Below are positions 21,910 through 22,144 of a DNA stretch of 22,144 bases, one piece after another. This stretch comes from Candidatus Auribacterota bacterium (lineage in GTDB: Bacteria; Auribacterota; JAFGBW01), in NCBI GenBank assembly GCA_016932965.1, contig JAFGBW010000043.1, forward strand, positions 1 through 22,144, written 5' to 3'. How positions within the stretch are numbered: position 1 is the stretch's first letter; the number at the start of each line of letters is the position of its first letter. The position numbers and the translations under genes are program-made. The notes under the pieces are model-generated. The model was given only the letters and a program-made list of their open reading frames with translations. It made no database searches and was not told where the DNA came from.

Positions 21910-22144
21910 CCCATTGGAGAAGAAAAGATCTGATCGCAATCAAAGACCTAACTGTCGAAGAAATACAGATGGTTCTCGATACTGCCACCGCCTATAAGGA
22001 GCTGGTATTGCGCCCGATAAAAAAAGTGCCTCCCCTGAGGGGTAAAACCGTGGCGCTCCTTTTCTGTGAACCTTCCACACGCACCCGTACCTCCTTTGAG
22101 CTCGCCGCCAAACGTCTCAGTGCAGACATCATCAATATCAGTCC
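21900..22144 (+). CDS. pyrB: Aspartate carbamoyltransferase catalytic subunit, 5' part
   Basis: Condenses carbamoyl phosphate with aspartate in the first committed step of pyrimidine synthesis. Only the first 81 residues lie in the window. They begin [17 protein letters not shown], then the [20 protein letters not shown] segment, the carbamoyl-phosphate-binding STRTRTSFE signature of the family, and [13 protein letters not shown]. The ATG at 21900 lies inside the end of pyrR (10-base overlap), with GAGGTGA 7 bases upstream, so translation is coupled. Ornithine carbamoyltransferase shares the STRTR motif, but the pyrR linkage and the [11 protein letters not shown]-type continuation support PyrB. 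Confidence 0.93.
   Translation, partial: MSLTHWRRKDLIAIKDLTVEEIQMVLDTATAYKELVLRPIKKVPPLRGKTVALLFCEPSTRTRTSFELAAKRLSADIINIS

Overview
The window reads as a chromosomal segment of a Gram-negative bacterium. It carries a lipid-A-type ABC exporter (MsbA family), a lauroyl-acyltransferase-like enzyme (LpxL family) and MltG, which together imply a peptidoglycan wall plus an LPS-type outer membrane. The A/T-rich intergenic DNA, the many TPR proteins, the Planctomycetes-like nickel superoxide dismutase, the DUF6868-type protein and the PyrR-controlled pyr operon would fit an uncultured lineage such as Omnitrophota or a PVC/Desulfobacterota-like bacterium. That assignment is inference only. I see no rRNA, tRNA, CRISPR array, transposase, phage gene or replication origin.

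Layout. 1-288: 3' end of a TPR gene, a hairpin, and an inverted pair of heptamer arrays. 596-2383: dnaG. 2401-3369 (minus): a TPR mini-protein followed by a zinc-finger/pRiA4b-ORF3-like protein, convergent with dnaG. 3459-6442: mltG and an msbA-like exporter. 6789-8183: an M20 metallopeptidase. 8347-13488: a signalling block, with a REC-PAS-GGDEF-EAL protein on the minus strand and, facing away, a REC-PAS-histidine kinase whose stop overlaps the start of a REC-HD-GYP protein. 13504-16069: a small membrane protein (minus), then an exported TPR protein with an LpxL-like acyltransferase 1 nt behind it. 16359-19243 (minus): aspS and hisC. 19364-21078 (minus): rubrerythrin-like protein, nickel SOD, DUF6868-type membrane protein and a frame-broken STAS-like gene. 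21243-22144: promoter, PyrR-binding RNA element, pyrR and the start of pyrB.

How parts work together. The signalling block holds an intact diguanylate cyclase motif with its inhibitory site and intact EAL and HD-GYP phosphodiesterase motifs, so it can plausibly both make and destroy c-di-GMP under two-component control. The rubrerythrin/Ni-SOD pair is a superoxide-plus-peroxide defence; the SOD has a Sec signal whose predicted cleavage would itself expose the nickel-binding N-terminal histidine. The pyr leader has a PyrR hairpin whose 3' strand contains the ribosome-binding site of a 13-codon leader ORF that overlaps the pyrR start codon, which suggests translational rather than transcriptional control. 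Several intergenic regions hold short tandem arrays of period 7, 8 or 9. These arrays and the pyr leader are the least conventional features.
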